DNA of 9,674 nt from contig JAQTVS010000082.1 in assembly GCA_028706735.1 (NCBI GenBank), forward strand, positions 1 through 9,674. The letters run 5' to 3'. The translations under genes were made by a program, and so were the position numbers. Under the pieces are notes generated by a model. The model did no database searches. It saw only the letters and a list, made by a program, of their open reading frames with translations, and had not been told where the DNA came from. The DNA is from Thiomonas sp. (GTDB taxonomy: Bacteria > Pseudomonadota > Gammaproteobacteria > Burkholderiales > Burkholderiaceae_C). Positions 1-7,459 of this stretch are shown piece by piece (within the stretch, counting starts at the first letter, position 1; the number at the start of each line of letters is the position of its first letter).

Positions 1-389
1 ACGGCATCGGCATCACCCGCATTCTGGGCGCCTGCATCGAGCAAAATCACGACGCCAAGGGCATGGTCTGGCCAGACGCGATCGCGCCTTTCACCGCCGT
101 GATCTGCCCCATCGGCTATGACCGCAGCGAAGCGGTGCGCCAGGCGGCAGACGCGCTCTACGCCGAACTCACGGCCGCGGGGGTGGATGTGGCGCTGGAC
201 GACCGGGGCGAGCGTCCGGGCGTGATGCTGGGCGATTGGGAGTTGATCGGCGTGCCGCACCGCATGGTGATTTCCGACCGCGGCATTGCTGCAGGCACGG
301 TGGAGTATCAGCACCGCCGAGATGCCGCGCCGACGGTGTTGCCGCTGGCTGAAGCCTCCGCGCAGTTGCAAGCCCGGTTGCAGCGCTGA
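1..389 (+). CDS. proS: Prolyl-tRNA synthetase, C-terminal end (partial at the left edge)
   Basis: This is the last 128 residues of class II prolyl-tRNA synthetase, the cytosolic enzyme that charges tRNA-Pro; the gene begins outside the window. Reading from base 3, the peptide opens with GIGITR, the class II motif 3 whose arginine helps bind ATP. The ProRS signature EQNHD and then WPDAIAPF follow. The rest, from about [20 protein letters not shown], is the anticodon-binding domain; its [28 protein letters not shown] stretch is characteristic of bacterial ProRS and is seen here in full. The TGA stop is at 387-389. The next gene starts 20 bases on in the same direction with no visible promoter or terminator between, so the two are probably co-transcribed. 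The family call is secure. Nothing can be said about the editing domain, which lies upstream. Confidence 0.95.
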   Translation, partial: GIGITRILGACIEQNHDAKGMVWPDAIAPFTAVICPIGYDRSEAVRQAADALYAELTAAGVDVALDDRGERPGVMLGDWELIGVPHRMVISDRGIAAGTVEYQHRRDAAPTVLPLAEASAQLQARLQR

Positions 390-409
390 GCCCGCAAGAG
401 CACAGCGGC

Positions 410-1057
410 ATGCGTGACCTGTCTCGCCGTCGGTGGCTGTTGCGGGTGGCGGGAGCGGGAGCTGCGATCGGCGCGGGCTGGAGCCTGCCCTCTGCGCCTG
501 CCTGGGCCGGAGCGCAAAAGGAAGAGCAGCTCAGCGACGCGGTGCGCACCGCGCTCGCCGCGCAGATTGCCGAAGCGCCTCCGCCGCAGCCGCATTTTCG
601 CGACGCCAATCATTTCGCCCAATATTGGGTGTGGCTGGCGACCGAGTCGGCCCGGCTGCAAAACCGCATTCCCGGCTTCTCGGTGCGGCGCGATTTTCTG
701 CAGACTGTCTGGTACGAAGCGCATCGCGCCGGGCTGGAACCCGCGCTGATCCTGGGCTTGATTCAGGTGGAAAGCGGCTTCAAGAAGTATGCGATTTCGT
801 CTGCCGGAGCGATGGGTTATATGCAGGTCATGCCGTTCTGGACCAAGCAGATTGGCAATGGCGACATCACGGGCCTGTTTCACATGCAGGTGAATCTGCG
901 TTACGGCTGCGTCATCTTGCGGCACTACCTCAACATCGAAAACGGCAGCCTGTTCTACGCCCTGGGCCGCTACAACGGCTCGCGCGGCCGAGCCGCCTAT
1001 CCCGATGCGGTGCTCGCCGCGCGTCAGCGCTGGCTGGTGGCGGGCGGTTCTGATTGA
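410..1057 (+). CDS. Exported lytic transglycosylase, SLT domain
   Basis: A 215-residue exported murein lytic transglycosylase of the Slt/MltE-like superfamily. These enzymes cut the MurNAc-GlcNAc bond of peptidoglycan and leave 1,6-anhydro-MurNAc ends. The N terminus has a twin-arginine-type signal: SRRRWLL at residues 5-11, a short hydrophobic stretch of A/G residues, and an AWA cleavage site near residue 33. The SLT domain spans about 95-205. The catalytic glutamate is E121 in QVESGF, followed by the diagnostic AGAMGYMQVMP (132-142) and, near the C terminus, ALGRYNGS (184-191). I chose the ATG at 410 because it places the signal at the very N terminus. No strong Shine-Dalgarno is visible, which fits read-through from proS 20 bases upstream. 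The stop lies 20 bases from the stop of convergent ffh. Its anhydro-muropeptide products are the class of substrate used by AmpD, encoded further along. The exact subfamily is unresolved. Confidence 0.9.
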   Translation: MRDLSRRRWLLRVAGAGAAIGAGWSLPSAPAWAGAQKEEQLSDAVRTALAAQIAEAPPPQPHFRDANHFAQYWVWLATESARLQNRIPGFSVRRDFLQTVWYEAHRAGLEPALILGLIQVESGFKKYAISSAGAMGYMQVMPFWTKQIGNGDITGLFHMQVNLRYGCVILRHYLNIENGSLFYALGRYNGSRGRAAYPDAVLAARQRWLVAGGSD

Positions 1058-1077
1058 AGGTTCAGTGACGCCGCAAT

Positions 1078-2427
1078 TCAGCGCGGCATCATGCCGCCCA
1101 TACGCTGCATCATCTTGAACATCTTGCCGCCTTTCATTTTTTTCATCATGTCGCGCATCTGCTCGTATTGCTTGAGCAGGCGGTTGACTTCCTGCACCTG
1201 CACCCCTGCGCCTGCGGCGATGCGGCGCTTGCGCGTGGCTTTGATGACGTCGGGCTTGTGGCGCTCTTGCGGGGTCATGCTGTGGATGATGCCTTGCATG
1301 CGGCGCATGTCGCGTTCGGCGCGGTTCATATCGGCCTGCCCGGCCTTGGCTTGCATGTCGGCCGGCAGTTTGTCGAGCATGCCCTGCAGGCCGCCCATTT
1401 TGTTCATCTGCTGCAACTGCATCAGAAAGTCGTTGAGGTCGAACTGCGCGCCCGATTTCACCTTGGCCGCGAGTTGCTGCGCGGCATCGACATCGACCTG
1501 GCGCTGCGCCTGCTCCACCAGGGCGAGGATGTCGCCCATGCCCAGAATCCGGTCGGCCATGCGGCGCGGGTCGAACGGCTCCAGCCCGTCGATCTTTTCC
1601 GACACGCCGGCGAATTTGATCGGCGCCCCCGTGACCTGCCGCACCGACAGGGCCGCGCCGCCGCGGGCGTCGCCGTCGAGTTTGGTGAGCACGATGCCGG
1701 TCAGCGGCAGGGTGTCGTGGAAGGCGCGCGCGGTGTTCACAGCGTCCTGGCCTTGCATGGCGTCCACCACGAACAGGGTTTCGATGGGTTTGAGCGCGGC
1801 GTGCAGCTCCTTGATTTCGCGCATCATGGCTTCGTCCACAGACAACCGCCCGGCGGTGTCGACGAGCAGCACATCGAAGTGGTGGCTGCGGGCGAACTCG
1901 ACAGCGCGGCGGGCGATGTCCAGTGGTTTGTCCTCGGGCGAGGACGGAAAGAACTCCGCCCCTGCCTGCTCCGTCACGGTCTGCAACTGCGCGATGGCCG
2001 TGGGCCGATAGACGTCGCACGAGACGGTGAGCACTTTTTTCTTCTGACGCTCGGTCAGCAGCCGCGCGAGCTTGGCGGTGGTGGTGGTCTTGCCTGCGCC
2101 CTGCAGACCGGCCATGAGCACGATGGCTGGCGGCTGTGTGGCGAGGTTGATCGGCACGGCGTCGCCGCCCATCAGATCGGCGAGTTCTCGCTGCACCACG
2201 CCCACCAGCGCCTGGCCTGGGGTGAGCGAGCCCACCACGTCCTGGCCCAGGGCCTTTTCTTTGACCCGCGCGGTGAATTCGCGCACCACGGGCAGGGCCA
2301 CGTCGGCTTCGAGCAGGGCGAGCCGGACCTCGCGCAACATGTCCTGGATATTCGACTCGGTGATGCGCGCTTCCCCCTTGAGGGTCTTGACCACACGGGA
2401 CAGGCGCTGGGTGAGATTGTTGAGCAT
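1078..2427 (-). CDS. ffh: Signal recognition particle GTPase Ffh (SRP54)
   Basis: A 449-residue Ffh, the protein part of the bacterial signal recognition particle. It binds 4.5S RNA and signal peptides of nascent inner-membrane proteins and docks with FtsY. An N-terminal helical bundle (about 1-85) is followed by the G domain: P-loop GLQGAGKT (107-114), DVYRPTAIAQL (138-148), DTAGRL (190-195) and TKLDGDARGG (248-257). The C-terminal M domain is methionine-rich and holds the RNA-binding stretch TRKRRIAAGAG (398-408), ending in MMQRMGGMMPR. All key motifs are intact and the length is normal for the family. The reading frame stays open upstream to an ATG at 2526, but I take the ATG at 2425-2427 because the family starts with M-x-N/D-L-T-x-R-L, exactly what is read here (MLNNLTQRL). 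The region just upstream of this start is C-rich without a clear Shine-Dalgarno. The gene is divergent from the YpjD-like gene, as ypjD and ffh are neighbours in Escherichia coli. Confidence 0.97.
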   Translation of the reverse strand: MLNNLTQRLSRVVKTLKGEARITESNIQDMLREVRLALLEADVALPVVREFTARVKEKALGQDVVGSLTPGQALVGVVQRELADLMGGDAVPINLATQPPAIVLMAGLQGAGKTTTTAKLARLLTERQKKKVLTVSCDVYRPTAIAQLQTVTEQAGAEFFPSSPEDKPLDIARRAVEFARSHHFDVLLVDTAGRLSVDEAMMREIKELHAALKPIETLFVVDAMQGQDAVNTARAFHDTLPLTGIVLTKLDGDARGGAALSVRQVTGAPIKFAGVSEKIDGLEPFDPRRMADRILGMGDILALVEQAQRQVDVDAAQQLAAKVKSGAQFDLNDFLMQLQQMNKMGGLQGMLDKLPADMQAKAGQADMNRAERDMRRMQGIIHSMTPQERHKPDVIKATRKRRIAAGAGVQVQEVNRLLKQYEQMRDMMKKMKGGKMFKMMQRMGGMMPR

Positions 2428-2495
2428 GGGGTGGGGAGGGGGTCTGATGTTCAGGCGGACTGGGCGGCGCGGAAAACCGCCTGCGGACAGCCCGG

Positions 2496-2528
2496 CTTTG
2501 CTGCGGGAAACACATCTTGGCAGCAAAG
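2496..2528. repeat. Perfect 9-bp inverted repeat in the ffh / ypjD divergent region
   Basis: CTTTGCTGC at 2496-2504 and its exact reverse complement GCAGCAAAG at 2520-2528 are separated by 15 bases. The arms are 24 bp apart centre to centre. It is the only strong dyad in the 121-base divergent region 2428-2548. It could be an operator for a dimeric regulator or, if transcribed, a hairpin with a large loop. No T-run follows on either strand, so a terminator is unlikely. I do not recognise the half-site as that of a named regulator. Confidence 0.6.
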
Positions 2529-2542
2529 GGCTCGGTTAAACT
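2517..2542 (+). promoter_or_regulatory. Weak candidate promoter for the ypjD-pilSR-ampD operon
   Basis: TTGGCA (2517-2522) resembles a -35 and TAAACT (2537-2542) a -10 element. The 14-base spacing is too short for a standard sigma-70 promoter, so the -10 may be real with a different or no -35. Seven bases separate TAAACT from the ATG at 2549, so a transcript from this -10 would begin at or next to the start codon. The TTGGCA overlaps the right arm of the inverted repeat. Position in front of a five-gene set is the main argument. Confidence 0.25.
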
Positions 2543-2548
2543 CGAATC

Positions 2549-3388
2549 ATGTCGATTTTAGTGAATAGCCTCGCCTTTGCGCTGTATATGCTGGCCGCCG
2601 TGTTGTCGCGGCCCAGCCCTGTTCTGGCGCTCGGCCACGCGGAAGGCGTGGTGACAGGGGCGATGCGGCGCTCGGAGCGCTGGTCCACCTGGGTGATGGC
2701 GCTGGCGTGGACGGCGCAGACGGTGACCTTTGCCCTGATGCTGCATGGCGAGTTGCAGCCGCATTTCGGTTTTGCCCAGGCCCTGTCTGTGACCTTTTGG
2801 CTGGTGGCTGCGGTCTATTGGGTGGAGAGTTTGTATTACCCGTTGCAGACTTTGCGCAGTTGGATCTGCTTGCTGGCGGCCATTTCTATTTTGCTGACTT
2901 GGGTGTTTCCCGGCACCTTCATTCCGCCTTACGGCGCCGGGGAAACCTTTGCGCTGCACTGGGCCATGGGCATCGCGGCCTATGGCCTGTTTGGCGCGGC
3001 CACGCTGCATGGCATTTTGTTATGGACTGCGGAGCGTTCGCTCCATCGCCGCAAAGGGTCGGTGTCTGGCGTGTCGCGCAGCCTGCCTTTGCTCACGCTG
3101 GAAAAACTCACCTACCGCTTGGCGGGCGTGGGCTTCGCGCTGTTGACGGCCTCCCTCATTTTCGCAGCGACGTTTAGCGAAGAGCTGTTTGGCAAGCCTT
3201 TCGAGCTTAATCACCAGGCCGTGTTCGGCATTGCCGCCTGGGTGCTATTCGGCATTCTGATGGTTGGGCGGGTGTTCCTGGGCTGGCGCGGCACGCGGGC
3301 GCTGGTCTGGCTGTTTTCAGGCACGGTGCTGTTGATGCTGACGTACATCGGCTCGCGCTTTGTGCTGCAGGTGATTTTGCACCGATGA
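2549..3388 (+). CDS. ypjD: YpjD / CcsA-like inner-membrane protein (cytochrome c assembly family)
   Basis: A 279-residue polytopic membrane protein with about eight hydrophobic segments (roughly 5-25, 47-66, 80-97, 105-120, 136-160, 190-208, 223-244 and 250-275). It matches the CcsA/CcmC/HemX-like cytochrome c assembly superfamily, YpjD branch. Histidines at 137 (ALHWAMG), 154 (TLHG) and 222 (NHQAVFG) are in positions typical of heme-ligand histidines of this superfamily. The tryptophan-rich WWD motif of true CcsA or CcmC heme-handling proteins is absent, so a heme lyase role should not be assumed; the YpjD branch has no well-established reaction. Location divergent from ffh is the same as ypjD in E. 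coli and supports the assignment. The ATG at 2549 gives a short N-terminal lead into the first membrane segment. No good Shine-Dalgarno precedes it. Its last four bases (ATGA) overlap the start of the next gene, indicating translational coupling. Confidence 0.85.
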   Translation: MSILVNSLAFALYMLAAVLSRPSPVLALGHAEGVVTGAMRRSERWSTWVMALAWTAQTVTFALMLHGELQPHFGFAQALSVTFWLVAAVYWVESLYYPLQTLRSWICLLAAISILLTWVFPGTFIPPYGAGETFALHWAMGIAAYGLFGAATLHGILLWTAERSLHRRKGSVSGVSRSLPLLTLEKLTYRLAGVGFALLTASLIFAATFSEELFGKPFELNHQAVFGIAAWVLFGILMVGRVFLGWRGTRALVWLFSGTVLLMLTYIGSRFVLQVILHR

Positions 3389-3612
3389 AATATCTGGTTC
3401 TGTTTGTCGTGGTGATCGTCGGGCTGATGCTGATCAAAAAGTCGCAGCAATCCAAGGGCGTGTCCCCGCCCAAGCCGCAGCGCAAGACCCCCCAGGCGCC
3501 CGAGGCCATGTTGCCCTGTGCGCACTGTGGCGTGCACGCGCCCGCCAGTCGCTGTGTCATGCGTGACGGCAAGCCGTATTGCTGCGAAGAGCATGCCCGT
3601 CTGGGGTCGTAA
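3385..3612 (+). CDS. Small membrane-anchored Cys-rich protein, PP0621 family
   Basis: A 75-residue protein that fits the uncharacterised PP0621 family of proteobacteria. One hydrophobic segment (about 3-16, YLVLFVVVIVGLML) is followed by a basic, proline-rich linker (18-40). A Cys-rich end follows: PCAHCGVHAP with C45 and C48, C57, then YCCEEH with C66, C67 and H70. The C-x2-C plus CC-x2-H arrangement looks like a small zinc-binding ribbon; metal binding is inferred. The start ATG overlaps the stop of the YpjD-like gene by four bases, with a weak AGGTG about a dozen bases upstream. No function is established for the family. Its place between a cytochrome c assembly-like protein and pilS suggests a membrane or envelope role but no more than that. 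The topology is probably one N-terminal helix with the Cys-rich part in the cytosol. Confidence 0.8.
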   Translation: MKYLVLFVVVIVGLMLIKKSQQSKGVSPPKPQRKTPQAPEAMLPCAHCGVHAPASRCVMRDGKPYCCEEHARLGS

Positions 3613-3655
3613 TCCGGGTGCGGCGCCAGCCGCTGAAAGCGCATTCGCGCGATCG

Positions 3656-5326
3656 ATGTTCGCGCCGTCCACCTCGCCTGCAGGCCTGGCCTTCGTCCCC
3701 TCGTCTCGTTTGAGCCGCGAACGTCTGCGCACCTTCCGTGTGCTGGCCGGTGCACGTGTGCTCATGGCCCTGATGCTGCTCGGCTGGCTGGTGTTGCTGC
3801 CCCTGCTGCAAGCCGCCCCCCATTCAGAACATCCTGCGCTCGCCATGCCGGGATACTGGGTGGCGCTTGCCTACCTGGCACAGACTGTTTTGAGTCTGTG
3901 GTGGAGTTTCCGGCATACCGACAAACTGGCTTGGCAGGTGCTGATGGTGATTGCGGTGGATCTGCTGGCATTTACCGCCTTGCAGTTCACTGCGGGCTAC
4001 CCGGCGCGCGAGTTTTCCCTGATCTATGCCCTGCCTGTCTTGGCCGCGGGCATTTATGGCACCTTGTCGCTGACCTTGTTTGTCGCCGCGTTGGTGACGC
4101 TGATTCTGCTGGGCAGCGCGGGGTTTGCGTTGTTCGCTGGTGTTGCGGAGGCCGAGCCGCGTCTGCTCAATGCGGCGTTTGTTGGCGCGGCGTATTTTGC
4201 GGTCGCAGTGCTGACCTGGCAGTTGTCGCAACGGCTGGCTCGGCAGGAAGCGCGCGCCAGCGCCAGCGAATCGATTGCCCGGCGGCAGATGGCGTTGAAC
4301 CAGCGGGTGATTGAGGCGCAGCATGACGGGGTCATGGTGGTGGATCAGAACATGGTGCTGGAAGCGCTCAATCCGGCGGCGCAGCAACTGCTCGACCTGC
4401 CCTGGAGCGATGCGGTCACGGCGCGCTGGCTCGGGGGGCGCAAGGCACTGCGAGATCTCCCGGTGGCGGACGTCGTGCGCAAGGAAATCGAGCGTATGGC
4501 CATCGACGGCGAGGATGCGATGGAGGTGCAGGTACGTACCCCGATGGGCCGCAGGTTGCTGCTGCGCCTGTCCACCTTGGACAACCTGCCGGGCGGGGTC
4601 GGCTACCTCATCGTGCTGCAGGACTTGCGCGAGATCGATGCCCGGATCCAGCAGGAAAAGCTGGCAGCCATGGGACGGCTGGTGGCCAGCGTGGCCCATG
4701 AAATCCGCAACCCGCTGGGCGCCATCGGGCAGGCCAACCAACTAGCCAAGGAGTTTGCGACCGATGCGGCGCAGCTCGAACGGCTGCATCACCTCATTGG
4801 GCAGAACGTCGAGCGCATCAACCGCACGGTGGAAGACGTGTTGGAACTCGGCCGCACCGCGCCGCGCGAAGTCGGCCTGATGCGGTGCGCACCGCTGCTG
4901 CACGAGTTGCATGCCGAGTTCGATGCGCCTGATGCCGGCCGCATCAGCCTGTTCATCCAGGATGACGCGGCGCAAATCCGTTTTGACGCCCTGCATCTGC
5001 GCCGCGTGCTGGTCAACCTGTTGAGCAACGCGCGCCGGTATGCCAGCAATCTGCCGCGCTCCATTGAAGTCCGCCAGCTAGGCGCGGAACGGGTGCGGGA
5101 AATTCAGGTGGCAAACGATGGCCCGCTGATGGACGCCGAGCTGCGCGCACAATTGTTCGAGCCCTTCCGCACCACCAGCAGCCGCGGTGTGGGCTTGGGG
5201 CTGTATATTTCCCACGAACTCTGTCTGCGCAATGGCGCGCGTCTGCTCTACCGCATCGAGCGGGAAGGGACGCCGCAAGCGCACGGCTCCTTTGTCATTC
5301 AGACCGCACCGGGCACCGAGGCATGA
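3656..5326 (+). CDS. pilS: PilS-type sensor histidine kinase (type IV pilus regulation)
   Basis: A membrane sensor kinase that should phosphorylate PilR, encoded directly downstream. With the ATG at 3656 it has 556 residues. Five to six membrane segments fill about 30-190, followed by a short coiled linker and a PAS-like domain (about 214-325). The HisKA dimerisation helix carries the phospho-acceptor H348 in [11 protein letters not shown]. The ATPase domain shows an N box ([13 protein letters not shown], 451-463), FEPF (501-504) and a G2 box GVGLGLYIS (511-519). The G1 box reads VANDGPLM (485-492), with Asn where Asp is usual and Leu for the second Gly; similar variants occur in working kinases. 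The start is uncertain: an in-frame ATG at 3593 would add 21 residues and overlap the preceding gene by 20 bases, and neither start has a convincing Shine-Dalgarno. The name rests on domain layout and on pairing with PilR, since no pilus gene lies in the window. The stop overlaps pilR by four bases. Confidence 0.88.
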   Translation: MFAPSTSPAGLAFVPSSRLSRERLRTFRVLAGARVLMALMLLGWLVLLPLLQAAPHSEHPALAMPGYWVALAYLAQTVLSLWWSFRHTDKLAWQVLMVIAVDLLAFTALQFTAGYPAREFSLIYALPVLAAGIYGTLSLTLFVAALVTLILLGSAGFALFAGVAEAEPRLLNAAFVGAAYFAVAVLTWQLSQRLARQEARASASESIARRQMALNQRVIEAQHDGVMVVDQNMVLEALNPAAQQLLDLPWSDAVTARWLGGRKALRDLPVADVVRKEIERMAIDGEDAMEVQVRTPMGRRLLLRLSTLDNLPGGVGYLIVLQDLREIDARIQQEKLAAMGRLVASVAHEIRNPLGAIGQANQLAKEFATDAAQLERLHHLIGQNVERINRTVEDVLELGRTAPREVGLMRCAPLLHELHAEFDAPDAGRISLFIQDDAAQIRFDALHLRRVLVNLLSNARRYASNLPRSIEVRQLGAERVREIQVANDGPLMDAELRAQLFEPFRTTSSRGVGLGLYISHELCLRNGARLLYRIEREGTPQAHGSFVIQTAPGTEA

Positions 5327-6846
5327 ATCCAGCAGATGTGCATATCCTCATCGTCGATGACGAGCCGGATCTGCGCGAGCTCTACACCCTGAGCATGGTG
5401 CGCGAGGGCTGGCAAATCGACGTGGCGGAGAGTGTGGCGCAGGCGCGCGATCACCTGTCGCGGCAGCGTTACGCCCTCATGCTGACCGATATGCGCCTGC
5501 CCGATGGCGAAGGCCTCGACCTGTTGCGCTGGCTGGAAGGCCAGCCCGACCGCCACGAGAAGTCCATAGTCATCACCGCCTACGGCAGCGCGGGCAACGC
5601 GGTGGCGGCGCTCAAGGCCGGGGCGTTTGACTATTTGAGCAAGCCGGTGGATCTGGCCGCGCTGCGCCGCACAGTGCATGCGGCCATCGCCACCGCCGCG
5701 GAGGAGGCGCAGGCGCCGGTCAGCAGCGCCTTGCTGCGCATGGTGGGCGAGTCGCCCGTGATGCGCGCGCTCAAGCAGACCCTGCAACGTGTGGCGCGCA
5801 GCATGGCGCCGGTGTTGATTCAGGGAGAGTCGGGCACGGGCAAGGAACTCGCCGCGCGCGCGGTGCATGAGTGCAGCGCACGAGCGGCCGGGCCCTTCGT
5901 TCCGGTGAACTGCAGCGCCATTCCCGAGCAATTGCTCGAGGCCGAATTCTTCGGCTATCGCAAAGGCGCATTCACCGGGGCGATGGCTGACCATGCCGGT
6001 TTTTTCGCCGCGGCCCAGGGTGGCACACTGTTTCTCGACGAGATTGGCGAGCTGCCGCTGGCGATGCAGGCCAAGCTCCTGCGCGCGGTGCAGGAACGGC
6101 GGGTGCGCCCGGTGGGCGAGACGGCGGAAATCGCAGTCGATGTGCGGCTGGTGAGCGCCACGCACCGCAATCTGGAACAGATGGTGGCGCAAGGCCAGTT
6201 CCGTCAAGACTTGTTCTATCGCCTCAACGTCATCGCCGTGGCCCTTCCGCCCCTGCGCGAGCGCCTGGACGATCTGCCCGTGCTGGTCGAGGCCTTGCTG
6301 GAGGACATCCGCCGCGACAACGCCCGCCCCGGACTGCGCCTCAGCCCGATGGCCCTGCAGCACCTGCGACAGCACCGCTTCTCGGGCAATGTGCGCGAAC
6401 TCGACAATTTGCTGCACCGTGCAGCGGCGCTGTCGGTGCAGGATCTGCTGGCCCCCGAAGACATTCCGTTGCCCGGCAGCGCAGAGCACGCTGCCCCAAC
6501 CCCGGCTGTTGCGACACCGTCTGACGCCTTGCTTGCTTCGCCTGCCCTGGGGCCGCGACAGACGGGCAGTTTGTTGCCGCAGGCCGCGCAGGTGCAAGAG
6601 GTTGCTTCGGCTTTGCCGCAACCGCCGCCGATGGCGCTCTTCCATGCGCAGACGCCGCTGCCGCCTGATCTTGGCGCCTATCTCGACCAGGTCGAGCGCG
6701 GCATTCTTTGCGAAGCGCTGCGTCGCACTCGCTTCAACCGCACTGCGGCGGCGCAGTTGCTCGGTTTGAACTTGCGCCAGATCCGCTACCGCATGGAGCG
6801 GCTGGAGATCCGTGATCCGGCGGATGCGCCGGACGAGCCCGTCTGA
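5323..6846 (+). CDS. pilR: PilR-type sigma-54-dependent response regulator
   Basis: A 507-residue NtrC-family activator. The receiver domain (about 6-122) has acidic D12/D13, phospho-acceptor D56 in LTDMRLPD, T85 and K107. The AAA+ domain (about 138-375) has Walker A GESGTGKE (168-175), the sigma-54 contact loop GAFTGA (215-220), Walker [11 protein letters not shown] (235-244) and the RFSGNVREL sensor II region. A Fis-type helix-turn-helix ends the protein (about 462-495; [10 protein letters not shown] then [10 protein letters not shown]). In this family, phosphorylation by PilS lets the AAA+ hexamer drive sigma-54 polymerase at the pilA promoter. That target is not in the window. A region of about 60 residues rich in Ala, Pro and Gln (about 385-446) joins the AAA+ and DNA-binding domains and makes the protein longer than Pseudomonas aeruginosa PilR (445 residues). 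The start overlaps the pilS stop in ATGA, and its stop shares one base with the ampD start. Confidence 0.92.
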   Translation: MNPADVHILIVDDEPDLRELYTLSMVREGWQIDVAESVAQARDHLSRQRYALMLTDMRLPDGEGLDLLRWLEGQPDRHEKSIVITAYGSAGNAVAALKAGAFDYLSKPVDLAALRRTVHAAIATAAEEAQAPVSSALLRMVGESPVMRALKQTLQRVARSMAPVLIQGESGTGKELAARAVHECSARAAGPFVPVNCSAIPEQLLEAEFFGYRKGAFTGAMADHAGFFAAAQGGTLFLDEIGELPLAMQAKLLRAVQERRVRPVGETAEIAVDVRLVSATHRNLEQMVAQGQFRQDLFYRLNVIAVALPPLRERLDDLPVLVEALLEDIRRDNARPGLRLSPMALQHLRQHRFSGNVRELDNLLHRAAALSVQDLLAPEDIPLPGSAEHAAPTPAVATPSDALLASPALGPRQTGSLLPQAAQVQEVASALPQPPPMALFHAQTPLPPDLGAYLDQVERGILCEALRRTRFNRTAAAQLLGLNLRQIRYRMERLEIRDPADAPDEPV

Positions 6847-7439
6847 TGAAACCCAGCGTGGCCCGATTTGGAGGTCTGCCGGACGACGGCTGGATGCCGC
6901 ATGCCCGTCATGTGCCGTCGCCCAATGCGGATGCCCGGCCTGAAGGCATGTCGATTGATCTGCTGGTGATCCATTGCATTGCCCTGCCGCCCGGGCAGTA
7001 TGGCGGCGATGCGATTGAGCGGCTGTTCTGCAACCGGCTCGATCCGGCTGAACACCCCGCATTCGCCGCGCTTGATGGTCTGAAAGTCTCGGCGCATTTC
7101 GTGGTGCAGCGCGACGGGGGGCTCACCCAGTATGTGTCCTGCGCGCAACGTGCCTGGCATGCCGGAGCCTCGCATTTTTTCGGGCGCGAGCGGTGCAACG
7201 ACTTCAGCATCGGCATCGAACTCGAAGGCAGCGACGACACGCCGTTTGCGCCGCCGCAATACGACACCCTCATTGCGCTCGGTTCCGAACTGCTGGCGCG
7301 CTATCCCCTGCGCGCCGTGGCGGGCCATCAAGACATCGCCCCGGGACGCAAGACCGATCCCGGCATCGGCTTCGACTGGACGCAGCTCAAAAACGGTCTC
7401 GCCCTGCCCGCAAGCGCCTTTCCGTTCCAGCGTTTCTGA
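6846..7439 (+). CDS. ampD: AmpD, 1,6-anhydro-N-acetylmuramyl-L-alanine amidase
   Basis: A 197-residue cytosolic zinc amidase of the amidase_2 fold. It cuts the bond between anhydro-MurNAc and L-Ala in recycled muropeptides and so removes the inducer of AmpR-controlled beta-lactamase in organisms that have that system. The zinc ligands expected from Citrobacter freundii AmpD are present: H43 (VIHCIALPPG), H161 (AGHQDIAPG) and D171 (KTDPG). The catalytic residues are the glutamate E125 in GIELEG and K169. SAHFVVQRDG and RAWHAG are also typical. No signal peptide is visible, which separates AmpD from exported paralogues such as AmiD. The start codon shares its A with the pilR stop (TGATG), so translation is coupled to pilR. 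Length and motifs are normal. Placement in the pilSR operon is positional; no functional link to pili is shown by the sequence. No convincing terminator follows the gene. Confidence 0.95.
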   Translation: MKPSVARFGGLPDDGWMPHARHVPSPNADARPEGMSIDLLVIHCIALPPGQYGGDAIERLFCNRLDPAEHPAFAALDGLKVSAHFVVQRDGGLTQYVSCAQRAWHAGASHFFGRERCNDFSIGIELEGSDDTPFAPPQYDTLIALGSELLARYPLRAVAGHQDIAPGRKTDPGIGFDWTQLKNGLALPASAFPFQRF

Positions 7440-7459
7440 CGCGCTGCTTCGTCGACCCT

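Noticed and set aside
1033..1040. GCTGGTGG, identical to the E. coli Chi site
   Set aside because: An eight-mer in a GC-rich coding region is expected by chance, and the Chi sequence of this lineage is not known to be the same.
1058..1087. GCCGC (1070-1074) with GCGGC (1083-1087) as a shared terminator for the transglycosylase gene and ffh
   Set aside because: Only a five-base stem with an eight-base loop and no T-run on either strand, so it is too weak to call.
308..2515. A 735-codon open frame on the - strand across the transglycosylase and ffh
   Set aside because: It is out of frame with ffh, which has every SRP54 motif. The translation is arginine- and proline-rich low-quality sequence, as expected from a GC-rich shadow frame.
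2428..2548. 4.5S RNA or another small RNA next to ffh
   Set aside because: The conserved GGAAGGAAGCAGCC-type core of SRP RNA is not present and no RNA-like fold beyond the single inverted repeat was seen.
1168..2568. A 466-codon + strand open frame antisense to ffh
   Set aside because: The His/Leu-rich product has no recognisable domain and lies wholly over a confirmed gene. It is a codon-bias artefact.
5299..7062. A 587-codon - strand open frame antisense to pilR and the start of ampD
   Set aside because: Shadow of pilR. The sense strand shows complete receiver, AAA+ and Fis-type domains.
7428..7446. CAGCG/CGCTG hairpin at the end of ampD as a terminator
   Set aside because: Five-base stem, nine-base loop and no T-run after it.
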